Shown here piece by piece: positions 45,215 through 54,283 of a stretch of 64,000 nt of DNA (positions are counted from its first letter, which is position 1; each line of letters starts with the position of its first letter). A program made the position numbers and the translations under genes. The stretch is from an uncultured Eubacteriales bacterium. Lineage in GTDB: Bacteria > Bacillota > Clostridia > Oscillospirales > Oscillospiraceae. The notes below the pieces were generated by a model that was given only the letters and a program-made list of their open reading frames with translations, had not been told where the DNA came from and did no database searches. The stretch is taken from positions 1 to 64,000 of the forward strand of contig CAKTLJ010000001.1 in assembly GCA_934572535.1 (NCBI GenBank), in the 5' to 3' direction.

Positions 45215-47053
45215 ATGGATCATAAACTAGAAAAAATCCTGGCTCGGGTCCAAAAGCCCGGCCGTTATGTGGGCGGCGAATACAACGCCGTCCAGAAAGA
45301 CAAATCCGAGGTAGATTGCCGCTTCGCCTTCTGCTTCCCCGACACCTACGAGATCGGCATGTCCAATCTGGGGCTGCGCATCCTATACGGCGTGATGAAC
45401 GAGATGGAGGGCGTCTGGTGCGAGCGTGTCTTCGCCCCCTGGGGAGACATGGAGGAAGAAATGCGCCGCGATGGCCTGCCCCTCTACGCCCTGGAGAGCG
45501 GCGATCCTGTGAAGGACTTCGACCTTATCGCCTTCTCTCTGGGCTATGAGATGGCCTACACCAACGTGCTGAATCTGCTGGACCTGGCTGGGCTGCCCTT
45601 GCGCAGCGCCGACCGTCCGAACCTGGCCCCTCTCATCATCGCCGGTGGGACCTCCACCTACAACCCGGAGCCCCTGGCTCCCTTCGTGGACATCGTCTCC
45701 CTGGGAGAGGGCGAGGACGCGCTGCCTGAGCTCATTCAGCTCTATCGCAAGGCCAGAGACGAGGGCTGGTCCAAGGACCGAATGCTCAAAGAGGTCGCCA
45801 AGCTCCCCGGCTTCTACGTCCCCTCTCTGTATACGGTCTCCTACCACGAGGACGGCACCATCGCCGCCATCACGCCCCAGGACGGTGCGCCGGAAACCGT
45901 CACCAAGCGCGTTGTCAAGGACATGGACCAGTCCTACTATCCCGTGAAAACCATCGTCCCCTCCACCGAGATCACCCACGACCGCGTCATGCTGGAGCTC
46001 TTCCGGGGCTGTATCCGGGGCTGCCGCTTCTGTCAGGCCGGTTTTGTCTATCGTCCCGTCCGGGGCCGCAGCCATGAGCTGCTGGCCCAGCAGGGGGTGG
46101 ACGCCTGCAAGGACTCCGGCTACCAGGAGATGACCCTGATGAGCCTCTCCTCCAGCGACTACCCCGACCTGCTTCCCCTGTGCGACGGTCTGTTGGAATG
46201 GTGCCAGCCCAACAAGGTCAGCCTCTCCCTGCCATCCCTCCGGGCGGACAACTTCTCCATGCGGCTCATGGAAAAGCTCCAGGCAGGCGGCCGAAAGAGC
46301 GGCCTGACCTTCGCCCCCGAGGCCGGTTCCCAGCGCCTCCGGGATGCCATCAACAAGAATGTCAAAGAGGAGGATCTGCTGAACTCCTGCCGCACCGCCT
46401 TCGCCGGGGGGTGGAGCGGCGTGAAGCTCTACTTCATGCTGGGTCTGCCCACGGAGACCGACGAGGACGTGCTGGGCATCGCCGATCTGGCCAACAAGGT
46501 CTACCATGTCTGGCGGAACAACACCCCCAATCGCTCCCGGGGTGTGCGCATCACCGTTTCCACCTCCTGCTTCGTCCCCAAGTCCCACACCCCCTTCCAG
46601 TGGGAAGCCCAGAACACGCAGGAAGAATACATGCGCAAGGTCACCCTCCTGCGGGAGAACCTGCGCAACAGGTCCATCACCTACAACTGGCACGACCCCG
46701 AGACCAGCTTCCTGGAGGCCTGCCTCTCCCGGGGCGACCGCCGTCTGGCCGACGTGCTGGAGACTGCCTGGAAAAACGGCGCCAAGTTTGACTCCTGGAG
46801 TGAGTATTTCAACCTCCAGACCTGGCTGGACGCCTTCGAGGCCAACGGCCTCTCTACGGCCTTCTATGCCAACCGGGAGAGGGGCAAGGACGAGATCCTG
46901 CCCTGGAAGGTCATCTCCGACGGTGTCAAGGAGAGCTACCTTTGGAAGGAGCGAGAGGCCGCCTACCGCGGCGTCATCACCCCCGACTGCCGGGTGAAGT
47001 GCTCCGGCTGCGGCGCCAACAAGCTATGCGAAGGAGGGCTCTGCCATGCCTGA
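45215..47053 (+). CDS. TIGR03960-family B12-binding-like radical SAM protein
   Basis: This 612-residue protein starts at the ATG at 45215 after GGGAGGT. It has an N-terminal Rossmann-like (B12-binding-like) domain, a radical SAM barrel with CIRGCRFC, and a C-terminal Cys cluster (CRVKCSGCGANKLCEGGLC). It is always found with the next gene, and the pair usually lies near ribosomal protein L21/L27 and RNase G genes, suggesting a role in RNA or ribosome maturation. The reaction is not known to me. Confidence 0.9.
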   Translation: MDHKLEKILARVQKPGRYVGGEYNAVQKDKSEVDCRFAFCFPDTYEIGMSNLGLRILYGVMNEMEGVWCERVFAPWGDMEEEMRRDGLPLYALESGDPVKDFDLIAFSLGYEMAYTNVLNLLDLAGLPLRSADRPNLAPLIIAGGTSTYNPEPLAPFVDIVSLGEGEDALPELIQLYRKARDEGWSKDRMLKEVAKLPGFYVPSLYTVSYHEDGTIAAITPQDGAPETVTKRVVKDMDQSYYPVKTIVPSTEITHDRVMLELFRGCIRGCRFCQAGFVYRPVRGRSHELLAQQGVDACKDSGYQEMTLMSLSSSDYPDLLPLCDGLLEWCQPNKVSLSLPSLRADNFSMRLMEKLQAGGRKSGLTFAPEAGSQRLRDAINKNVKEEDLLNSCRTAFAGGWSGVKLYFMLGLPTETDEDVLGIADLANKVYHVWRNNTPNRSRGVRITVSTSCFVPKSHTPFQWEAQNTQEEYMRKVTLLRENLRNRSITYNWHDPETSFLEACLSRGDRRLADVLETAWKNGAKFDSWSEYFNLQTWLDAFEANGLSTAFYANRERGKDEILPWKVISDGVKESYLWKEREAAYRGVITPDCRVKCSGCGANKLCEGGLCHA

Positions 47054-47717
47054 TCAGAGGATCCTGTTTACCAAGTCCGGAACCGCCAAGTACATCTCCC
47101 ATCTGGACCTGATGCACACCATGGAGCGGGCCTTCCTGCGGGCTGGGATCACCATCCGCCACACCGCCGGGTTCCATCCCCATCCCTATGTCTCCATCCC
47201 CCTGCCCCTGCCGCTGGGCTTTTCCAGCCAGTGCGAGCTCTTGGAGTTCGGCCTGGAGGCAGGCTCCACCCTCGAAGCCCTGCCGGAGCAGATGAACAAG
47301 GCCCTCCCCGCTGGGATCGAGATCCTGTCCTGCTATGAGGGCGGTCTGCCCTTCAAGAAGCTGGCCTTTGTCCGATACGAGATCAGCCTGGAGTTCGACG
47401 CCGCCGTGGCGGAGCAGGCCGCGCAGGCCTTCCGGGAGCTGATGGCCCGGGAGAGCTTCGTGGTGAAGAAGCGCAGCAAGAAGGCCAAAAGCGGCTTCAC
47501 GGAGGTGGATATCATCCCCCTGGTGGAAGCCGTAGAAGAGATCCGCGCGGATGGCACCTGGCTCTACCTGACCCTTTTGCTGAAAGCCCAGAACCCCGGC
47601 CTGAATCCCGATGTTCTGCTTCAGGGCTTCCGGGGCGAGCATCCCGAGCTGCCTGTTATCTACTCGGCCTGCCACCGCCGGGAGATCCTGGACGACGACA
47701 AAAACGTATACCGATGA
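47046..47717 (+). CDS. TIGR03936 (DUF2344) radical SAM-linked protein
   Basis: This 223-residue protein opens with RILFTKSGTAKYISHLDLMHTMERAFLRAGI, the DUF2344 signature, and overlaps the preceding gene by eight bases. In other bacteria it is fused to, or translated with, the same radical SAM protein, so the two act together. Function is undefined. A strong terminator follows directly. Confidence 0.92.
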   Translation: MPDQRILFTKSGTAKYISHLDLMHTMERAFLRAGITIRHTAGFHPHPYVSIPLPLPLGFSSQCELLEFGLEAGSTLEALPEQMNKALPAGIEILSCYEGGLPFKKLAFVRYEISLEFDAAVAEQAAQAFRELMARESFVVKKRSKKAKSGFTEVDIIPLVEAVEEIRADGTWLYLTLLLKAQNPGLNPDVLLQGFRGEHPELPVIYSACHRREILDDDKNVYR

Positions 47718-47720
47718 GCA

Positions 47721-47755
47721 AACAGCCGAAAGACCAACGTCTTTCGGCTGTTTTG
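47721..47755 (+). terminator. Terminator of the radical SAM pair
   Basis: A perfect 14-bp stem (47721-47734 with 47739-47752) runs into T. It can also serve the convergent serpin gene. Confidence 0.9.
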
Positions 47756-47768
47756 ATCCATGTCTGCA

Positions 47769-49037
47769 TTAAGATCGGATATCCGTCACCGTTCCCATAA
47801 AGATCGGCAGTCCGGCCTCCCGGTCTACGATCAGATAGAGGAAGGGGCGGTCCAGGTAGACTGTCTTTTTCTGGTCGGGCGGTTCCTCCGCGGTTGCCGC
47901 TTCCGCCACCACGGTGGCTGCCCCCGCCTTGGTTCCCCGCTCGTCTACCGTGAGAAAGGTTTTGTGGAGGACTCGGTCAACATAGAGCGGTCCGGCAGAG
48001 GTGGTCCCGACACCGGACAGATCTGCCCGCGCAGGGTCAAAGATGTCGGTCATGCCCATGGTCTGGAGAATTTTTCCCATCTCGAGGGCACACGTACTTT
48101 CAAACTTTGGGATCGCGGTCTCCACCTCTGTTTCCTGCGCGTTGGAGAGGAGCGCTCGCAGGCTCTCGCCTGTGAGCGAGGCGATATAGTCCGAAAGGCT
48201 CGTGCCCTCGTTGGGCAGCAACGCCACGAAGGCATAGGCTTGATCGTTATAGAATTTCATAAAGCCCGTGGCGCGGCCGTCATCCAGGTAGGAGAACTCG
48301 TCGGAATACATGAACTCGACCGCGCGTTGGCTGCCATCCTCGGTCGTGAAAAGGCCGTCGCTGACCTGATGCTCATAATAGATCCGTTGCCATTCCGCTT
48401 GAAAGGCCAGGGCATTCACCAGACAGAGGACCGTGTCGGCGGAGAGGCGGTCCAGAATATCGGGGATCATGCCTTCTGTCTGTTCCTTCACCCAGGCATT
48501 GATCGCCTTTACCGTAGAATCGTCAAAGGGTGCTCGGTAGACGTCGGCGTCATACCAGTCCGCATTGGACTGCAAAAAATCCTTCTCCACCTGGAGCTTG
48601 CTGTCCTCCTTGATCCAAATGGAGTTGGCCAAGTTCAGCTGGTGCTTTTCGCCGGACGGGAGCGCCAGGCGATAGGCATAGAGATATGCGTTGAGTTGCT
48701 CGATGGACAAGCCCAGCACGGATTCCATCTGGTCCAGCGTCTCTCCCCGCGCTCCGTTGGCGGTCATGGCCAATGCGCACAAAACAGAGAGCGGAGAAAC
48801 GAGGGTGTTCTCCCCTTTCTGTTCGCTTTCCTGAAACAGTCGTACACTGAAGTCGGCGACAGCCAGCGCCTCCATTTCCGCGTCCTTGAGCTCCACGGAA
48901 ACGGGGTGCGCTTCCGCCTGCACGTCTGCCATCAAGTCCTCTCGCAAGGCTTCGCTTCCACAGGCCCGGCCTCCGCATCCGGCCAAAGAAAGCATCAGTC
49001 CAAGACAAAGGCCCAAAGCCAAGATCCTTTTCTTCAT
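47769..49037 (-). CDS. Serpin lipoprotein (serine protease inhibitor)
   Basis: This 422-residue protein has a signal peptide with lipobox LAGC, then a full serpin fold: FSVRLFQE, LVSPLSV, ANSIWI and LVNALAFQAEW are family landmarks. The hinge DERGTKAGAATVVAEAATAEEP is rich in small residues, as in inhibitory serpins. Counting from the hinge Gly as P15 puts P1-P1' at Thr-Ala, which points to elastase-like proteases. Gut bacteria use such proteins against host or bacterial proteases. It is anchored outside the cell. Transcribed alone. Confidence 0.93.
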   Translation of the reverse strand: MKKRILALGLCLGLMLSLAGCGGRACGSEALREDLMADVQAEAHPVSVELKDAEMEALAVADFSVRLFQESEQKGENTLVSPLSVLCALAMTANGARGETLDQMESVLGLSIEQLNAYLYAYRLALPSGEKHQLNLANSIWIKEDSKLQVEKDFLQSNADWYDADVYRAPFDDSTVKAINAWVKEQTEGMIPDILDRLSADTVLCLVNALAFQAEWQRIYYEHQVSDGLFTTEDGSQRAVEFMYSDEFSYLDDGRATGFMKFYNDQAYAFVALLPNEGTSLSDYIASLTGESLRALLSNAQETEVETAIPKFESTCALEMGKILQTMGMTDIFDPARADLSGVGTTSAGPLYVDRVLHKTFLTVDERGTKAGAATVVAEAATAEEPPDQKKTVYLDRPFLYLIVDREAGLPIFMGTVTDIRS

Positions 49038-49106
49038 AGGGATTTGCTCCTTTCTTTTGTGTTCGACCCATTAGACGAGATCAAACGGAAAAAAGTTCCC
49101 GTTCTG

Positions 49107-49796
49107 TTACATTTCCAGGCGGATCACGCTCTCCAGCTCCCGCAAACGCTGCATGGTACAGACGTCGCCCCGCAGCGCCTGGTCGGACTCCAGATCCATG
49201 CGCACCGCCAGAACATCCGGTCTGCCCGAAGGAAACTCCTTGATCTCCCGGACCGACCAGCCGATCTCGTGGACAAAGTGAATGGTGTCGCCCAAGCCGG
49301 TCTCGCGCTTCACCTCTAAGTAGAGGGCCGTGCTGGTCTTGATCTTTAAGTATTTATTGTCCAGGACGCTGACCAGCAGGAGGATGAAGATCAGGAGGAT
49401 ATACATCACGAGCGCACACTCGTAAAACCCGGACCCCACCGCCAGCCCCATGCAGGCAGTGGCCCAGAGGGTCGCCGCCGTAGTCAGACCCTTGACCTGG
49501 TTGCGGCGGGTGATGATGATGGTGCCGGCACCCAGAAAACCGATGCCGCTGAGGACCTGGGCGCTGAGTCGGGCCGGGTCGCCCACCGCATAGCTGGCAT
49601 ACATATACTGGCTGACCAGCATGGTGGACGCCGCGCCCACACACAGGAGCATGTGGGTGCGCAGACCGGCCGCACGCTGACGGATCCCTCGCTCAAACCC
49701 AATGGTCCCGCCAAAGAGCATGGCCAACACCAAACGGACGATAACAGACAGCAGATTCAAATCGCGCAGGTTTCCGATCAAATCCAGTTGAATCAT
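49107..49796 (-). CDS. MgtC/SapB-family membrane protein
   Basis: The ATG at 49796, after GGGAGG, gives 229 residues. Four to five membrane helices carry the MgtC core (GFERGIRQRAAGLRTHMLLCVGAA, SGIGFLGAGTII and GLTTAATLWATACMGLAVG), and a soluble C-terminal domain follows. MgtC-type proteins modulate Mg2+ homeostasis and phosphate or ATPase activity. No Mg2+ riboswitch was seen upstream. Confidence 0.92.
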   Translation of the reverse strand: MIQLDLIGNLRDLNLLSVIVRLVLAMLFGGTIGFERGIRQRAAGLRTHMLLCVGAASTMLVSQYMYASYAVGDPARLSAQVLSGIGFLGAGTIIITRRNQVKGLTTAATLWATACMGLAVGSGFYECALVMYILLIFILLLVSVLDNKYLKIKTSTALYLEVKRETGLGDTIHFVHEIGWSVREIKEFPSGRPDVLAVRMDLESDQALRGDVCTMQRLRELESVIRLEM

Positions 49797-49921
49797 ATTG
49801 GGTTGCCTCCCTCCGATTTCTATATAGGTTTTTGAAGATATGGTTTCTCTCACTTAAACTCACAGATATGCTATCATTTTGCCATGGATCGATACAGTTG
49901 TCAAACATCAATCATTCTGCA

Positions 49922-49950
49922 TTGCTTTTTTTTTGATAATGGGATATACT
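49922..49950 (+). promoter_or_regulatory. Promoter of the gene at 50002
   Basis: TTGCTT (49922-49927) and TATACT (49945-49950) are separated by a 17-bp spacer that includes a T-run. Confidence 0.5.
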
Positions 49951-50001
49951 AACCAATATTCCATAAATTCCGATTTTTTGATGCAATGAAAGGAGTTTTT
50001 T

Positions 50002-51759
50002 ATGTCCGACAGTCAGGCAAAACGAACGATGCCTCGGGTCCTGAGCAGCCTGCTGGTCACCCTTGTCATCGGCGCGATCTGGTTCTATGTATCCCTTCCT
50101 GCCATCAACCTGCACAACACCGGTTTTTTCAGCTTCATCCTGGTGCTTCTGCTGATCTACATTCTGGTGTTCATGATCGCACTGGGCATGGATACCGGCG
50201 GCCAGGGGATCCATCTGCGGGATTACCTCTCTTTCGCCAAGAGCCAGTGTAAGGTCGTGGTCGCCATTGTGCTGATCCTCGCCGCGATCTTCGTGCTGGG
50301 CCAGATCATTTCCGCTCCCGTTTTCCGCTCCGCCACCTATCGCGATCTGCTGGAGGTGAACACCGGCGACTTCGCCAGCGAGATCGAGCAGGTGTCCTTC
50401 GATGAGGTCCCCATGCTGGACGAATCCTCCGCCCGCCGTCTGGGAAACCGCAAGCTGGGCGAGCTGTCTGACATGGTCAGCCAGTTTGAGGTGGCATACG
50501 ATTACACCCAGATCAATTACAAGGGGCGGCCTGTCCGGGTGGCCTCCCTGGAATACGGCGACTTTTTCAAGTGGTTCATCAACACCAAGGAAGGTCTGCC
50601 CGCCTACGTCACCGTGGACATGGTGACCCAGGAGGCGCAGGTGGTCCGTCTGTCCAGCCTGGGCAAGAGCGGTATGCGCTACTCCCCCTCGGAATACTTT
50701 ACCCGAGATCTAAACCGCACCCTGCGCTTCCGCTACCCAACCTATATGTTCTCCTCCGCGCATCTGGAGATCGACGAGGAAGGCCAGCCCTGGTGGGTCT
50801 GCCCCCGGGAGACCCGAACCATCGGCCTCTTTGGCGGCGCAGACATCATCGGCGCCGTTCTGCTGAACGCCTGCACCGGGGAGCACATGTATTATGACAT
50901 CGCTGACATCCCCACCTGGGTGGATCGCGTCTACTCCGCAGAGCTCATTTGCAATCAGTATGATTACCATGGCGTCTATGTAAACGGGTTTATCAACTCC
51001 CTGATCGGACAGAAGGACGTCTCCATCTCCACCGATGGCTACAACTACCTGGCGATGAATGACGACGTGTACATGTACACCGGCATCACCTCTGTCAGCA
51101 GCGACGAGTCCAACATCGGCTTCCTGCTGTCCAACCAGCGCACCAAGGAAACCACCTATTACGCGGCCCCCGGCGCCATTGAGACCTCCGCCATGGCGTC
51201 CGCCGAAGGCGTGGTCCAGGACCTGGGATACGCCTCGACTTTCCCCTTGCTGCTGAACATCGGTGGAGAACCCACCTACTTCATGTCCTTGAAGGACAGC
51301 TCGGACCTGGTCAAGATGTACGCCATGGTCAATGTCTCCCAGTATCAGATCGTGGCCACCGGCGTCACCGTTGCCGCCTGCGAGAGCAACTACCTGTCTC
51401 TGCTCCAGCAGCACGGCATTTCCGTGGACATGGACGAGGACAGCGAGATCATCATCGACCAGTCGAATCTCACCGGGACCATCGCGGAGATCCGCACCGC
51501 AGTCCTGGACGGCAACTCTTGGTACTATATCCGCTTGGACGGCTCTGAGGTATTTTACGCCATCTCCGCCACTGCGGACCGGAACGTGGTGATCCTGAAT
51601 GTGGGTGATACCGTGACCATCCAGGTTTCCCCTGACGCCACCGGTTCGATCCTGGATGCCTCCTCCATTTCCGCAGGCAAGGATGACCCCGCGCAGCCCG
51701 CGCCGAAACCTGCCGCAACACCCCAGGAGGATGAGGCGGACGCCCCTGAAAAAGAATAA
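50002..51759 (+). CDS. Uncharacterised membrane-anchored protein
   Basis: I do not recognise this 585-residue protein. The start follows AAAGGAG. Three N-terminal hydrophobic helices (about 13-33, 41-62 and 83-103) are followed by a large domain (about 105-550) rich in beta structure and aromatic residues. A repeated theme of short strands (YVTVDMVTQEAQVVRL; WWVCPRETRTIGLFGG) recalls PepSY-like or beta-propeller modules but no motif is decisive. The tail is an Ala/Pro/Glu-rich low-complexity stretch. With an odd number of helices the large domain would be outside the cell. Confidence 0.75.
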   Translation: MSDSQAKRTMPRVLSSLLVTLVIGAIWFYVSLPAINLHNTGFFSFILVLLLIYILVFMIALGMDTGGQGIHLRDYLSFAKSQCKVVVAIVLILAAIFVLGQIISAPVFRSATYRDLLEVNTGDFASEIEQVSFDEVPMLDESSARRLGNRKLGELSDMVSQFEVAYDYTQINYKGRPVRVASLEYGDFFKWFINTKEGLPAYVTVDMVTQEAQVVRLSSLGKSGMRYSPSEYFTRDLNRTLRFRYPTYMFSSAHLEIDEEGQPWWVCPRETRTIGLFGGADIIGAVLLNACTGEHMYYDIADIPTWVDRVYSAELICNQYDYHGVYVNGFINSLIGQKDVSISTDGYNYLAMNDDVYMYTGITSVSSDESNIGFLLSNQRTKETTYYAAPGAIETSAMASAEGVVQDLGYASTFPLLLNIGGEPTYFMSLKDSSDLVKMYAMVNVSQYQIVATGVTVAACESNYLSLLQQHGISVDMDEDSEIIIDQSNLTGTIAEIRTAVLDGNSWYYIRLDGSEVFYAISATADRNVVILNVGDTVTIQVSPDATGSILDASSISAGKDDPAQPAPKPAATPQEDEADAPEKE

Positions 51760-51782
51760 ACTGCATCTGCCAGATGGCAGAT

Positions 51783-51819
51783 AAAAATGGAAGGACCGGC
51801 CTGGGTCCTTCCATTTTTT
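51783..51819. terminator. Bidirectional terminator
   Basis: A perfect 15-bp stem (51783-51797 with 51804-51818) with flanking A and T runs serves the convergent genes. Confidence 0.9.
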
Positions 51820-51827
51820 AGCCCTTT

Positions 51828-53585
51828 CTATCCGTGCTCCATGACCTGTTCCTGGGCCTGGACCAGAGCGGCATATTCGCCGTTTTTCTCCATAAGCTCC
51901 GCATGGGTCCCCTGCTCCAGGATCCGTGCCTGGTCGATGACCGCGATGCGGTCGGCGTTGCGGATCGTCGAGAGGCGGTGGGCAATGATGATGGAGGTGC
52001 GGCCCTCGCACAGCCGGTCGAAGGAGGCCTGGATCTTGGCCTCGGTGACGCTGTCCAGCGCGCTGGTTGCCTCGTCCAGGATCACGATGGGCGGATTCTT
52101 CAAAAAGACCCGGGCAATGCTGATGCGCTGCTTCTGTCCGCCGGAGAGCATCACGCCCCGCTCGCCCACGTAGGTTTCGTACCCGTCGGGCATATTCATC
52201 ACGTCCTCGTGGATCTCCGCCAGCTTTGCCGCCCGAATGACCTCCGCGTCGGCGGCCTCCGGCCGACCGTAGCGGATGTTTTCCATGACGGTATCCGCGA
52301 AGAGAAATACCTCCTGCTGGACGACACCGATCTGACGGCGCAGGGAGTTTTGCGTCACCTGCCGGACGTCATGCCCATCCACCAGGAGTCTGCCCGCCGT
52401 CACATCGTAAAAGCGGGGGATAAGCTGGCAGATGGTGGTCTTCCCGCCGCCGGAAGGGCCTACAAAGGCGAATTTCTCGCCAGCCCGAATGGTCAGGCTC
52501 ACATCCCGCAGGACCTCCGCCTTCTCGTTGTAGCGGAAGGACACCTGCTCGAAGGTCACCTCGCCCTGGACCGGGCCAAGCTCTTCTGCGTCGGGCGCGT
52601 CCTGGATCTCCGGGTCCAGACGCATGAGCTCCAGGAATCGGGAGAAGCCAGCGGACCCCATCATGAACTGCTCCACGAAGGTGGAGAGCTTGCGGACCGG
52701 TGTGATAAAGGTGGTCACATACAGGGTAAAGGCCACCAGGTCTGCATAATTGACGGTCCCCTTCATGAAGAAGAAGCCGCCAGCGCCGACCACCAGTACA
52801 GGCATGATCGAGGTGCTAAACTCCATGCCGCCCATAAAGGTCGCCATGGTCTTGTAGTATCCCCGCTTGGCCTGGACAAACTGGACGTTCATGGCGTTGA
52901 ACTTTGCCTTCTCATTCTCCTCATTCTGGAAGGCTTTGGCCGTGCGCATCCCGGAAATGCCCGATTCGATGACCGCGTTGATCTCTGCGGTCTTTGCCTT
53001 TAGTTTCAGGTTTGCCTTGCGCATCCGCCGCCTCTGGTACAGGGTGAAGGCCAGGAAGAAGGGAACGATGCAGAAGGCCATGACCGCCAGCTTCCATTCG
53101 ATGGTACACATGATGCAGAATGCGCCCACCAGGGTGACGGTGGAGATAAACAGGTCCTCTGGGCCGTGGTGGGCCAGCTCGGTGATCTCAAAGAGGTCGT
53201 TCGTCACCCGGGACATCAAAACGCCCGTGCGGTTCTTGTCATAGAAGCTGAAGCTCAGGCTCTCCATGTGGGCATACAGATCCCGGCGCAGGTCGGCCTC
53301 CACGCGGACGCCGAAGAGATGGCCCCAATAGGAAACCGTGAAATAGAGAAAGCCCTTGCCGATGTATGCCAGGATGAAGAAAGCAACCACCCAGAAAAAC
53401 GCCCGGTACTCCTGGTTTGGCAAGAGGGTATTCATCGCCTGTCGGGAAACATAGGGGAAGGCCAAGTCGATCAGGCAGATCAAAAACGCGCAGCACATAT
53501 CCAGAACAAACAGATGCCTGTGCGGGCCGTAGTAAGACAGAAAGATTTTTAAAGGATGGGTCTTTTTATAGTCGATCTTTTTCAT
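51828..53585 (-). CDS. ABC exporter, fused membrane and ATPase domains
   Basis: The ATG at 53585 after CGGAGGAG gives 585 residues, the usual length of an MsbA/Sav1866-type half-transporter; upstream in-frame sequence lacks a ribosome site. Six helices (about 20-300) precede an ABC domain with GPSGGGKTT, LSGGQKQR, IVILDEATSALD and the H-loop IIAHRLST, all intact. As a single gene it should form a homodimer. Substrate unknown. It is divergent from the marR gene. Confidence 0.93.
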   Translation of the reverse strand: MKKIDYKKTHPLKIFLSYYGPHRHLFVLDMCCAFLICLIDLAFPYVSRQAMNTLLPNQEYRAFFWVVAFFILAYIGKGFLYFTVSYWGHLFGVRVEADLRRDLYAHMESLSFSFYDKNRTGVLMSRVTNDLFEITELAHHGPEDLFISTVTLVGAFCIMCTIEWKLAVMAFCIVPFFLAFTLYQRRRMRKANLKLKAKTAEINAVIESGISGMRTAKAFQNEENEKAKFNAMNVQFVQAKRGYYKTMATFMGGMEFSTSIMPVLVVGAGGFFFMKGTVNYADLVAFTLYVTTFITPVRKLSTFVEQFMMGSAGFSRFLELMRLDPEIQDAPDAEELGPVQGEVTFEQVSFRYNEKAEVLRDVSLTIRAGEKFAFVGPSGGGKTTICQLIPRFYDVTAGRLLVDGHDVRQVTQNSLRRQIGVVQQEVFLFADTVMENIRYGRPEAADAEVIRAAKLAEIHEDVMNMPDGYETYVGERGVMLSGGQKQRISIARVFLKNPPIVILDEATSALDSVTEAKIQASFDRLCEGRTSIIIAHRLSTIRNADRIAVIDQARILEQGTHAELMEKNGEYAALVQAQEQVMEHG

Positions 53586-53688
53586 GGGAGCTCCTCCGGG
53601 AAAAACAGTCTCGGTTTCATTATATCGTTTCCCCAATCGCCTGACAATTCTCAGGCGGGAGATGTTTCCGCCTTCCCCTTGCTTTTTA

Positions 53689-53717
53689 TTGACACTTTCG
53701 TTAAGATGGTGTATCAT
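53689..53717 (+). promoter_or_regulatory. Promoter of the marR-efflux operon
   Basis: TTGACA (53689-53694) and TATCAT (53712-53717) are 17 bp apart, about 42 bp before the TTG start codon. Confidence 0.6.
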
Positions 53718-53758
53718 TTTTATATTGTACGATTTCTAACATTTTGGAGGTGAACTGC

Positions 53759-54265
53759 TTGGAGAACCAGCCTCGTCCCGCATTGACGGTCGCCCAGCTG
53801 GCACGCATCGTCAATCAGCTCCACCGCATTGCGATCACGCGCGCCTGCGACTGCGCGGAGTCCCCTTCGCCCGTCGGAATGACCGTCTCTCAGGTTTCCA
53901 CCATGGGCTATTTGCTCCTCCAGGACGGTTCGGATGTCTATCAAAAGGATATCGAACAGTTTTTCAAGCTTCGCCGCTCGACCGTGAGCAGCCTGCTCAA
54001 GACCCTGGAAAAAAAGGGCTTGATCCAGCGGCAGGCGGTCCCCCACGACGCCCGCCTGAAGAAGCTGGTGCTGACGGAAAGCGGACGGCAATTCAGCAGC
54101 TTCGCGGGGCAAACCTTTTTGCAGCTCAACGAGTTGATGGTGCAGGGGCTGTCCCTGGAGGAGCTGACGACCTTATCCACGCTCTTAGAGCGCCTTGAAA
54201 CCAATCTGAGCAAGGCCGAACGGCAAGGTTCCCCCGCGCCAGAGCGCATCCCGTCACACGCATGA
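53759..54265 (+). CDS. MarR-family transcriptional regulator
   Basis: The start is a TTG at 53759, seven bases after GGAGGT, giving 168 residues. The winged helix is clear: VYQKDIEQFFKLRRSTVSSLLKTLEKKGLIQRQ, then the wing DARLKKLVLTESG. It is the first gene of an operon with an adaptor lipoprotein and an RND pump, and so is the probable local repressor. Confidence 0.92.
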   Translation: MENQPRPALTVAQLARIVNQLHRIAITRACDCAESPSPVGMTVSQVSTMGYLLLQDGSDVYQKDIEQFFKLRRSTVSSLLKTLEKKGLIQRQAVPHDARLKKLVLTESGRQFSSFAGQTFLQLNELMVQGLSLEELTTLSTLLERLETNLSKAERQGSPAPERIPSHA

Positions 54266-54283
54266 CCCCCAGGAGGTATCCCA

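Noticed and set aside
49797..50001. Mg2+ riboswitch near the mgtC-like gene
   Set aside because: The sequence upstream of its start is short and shows no M-box or similar structure.
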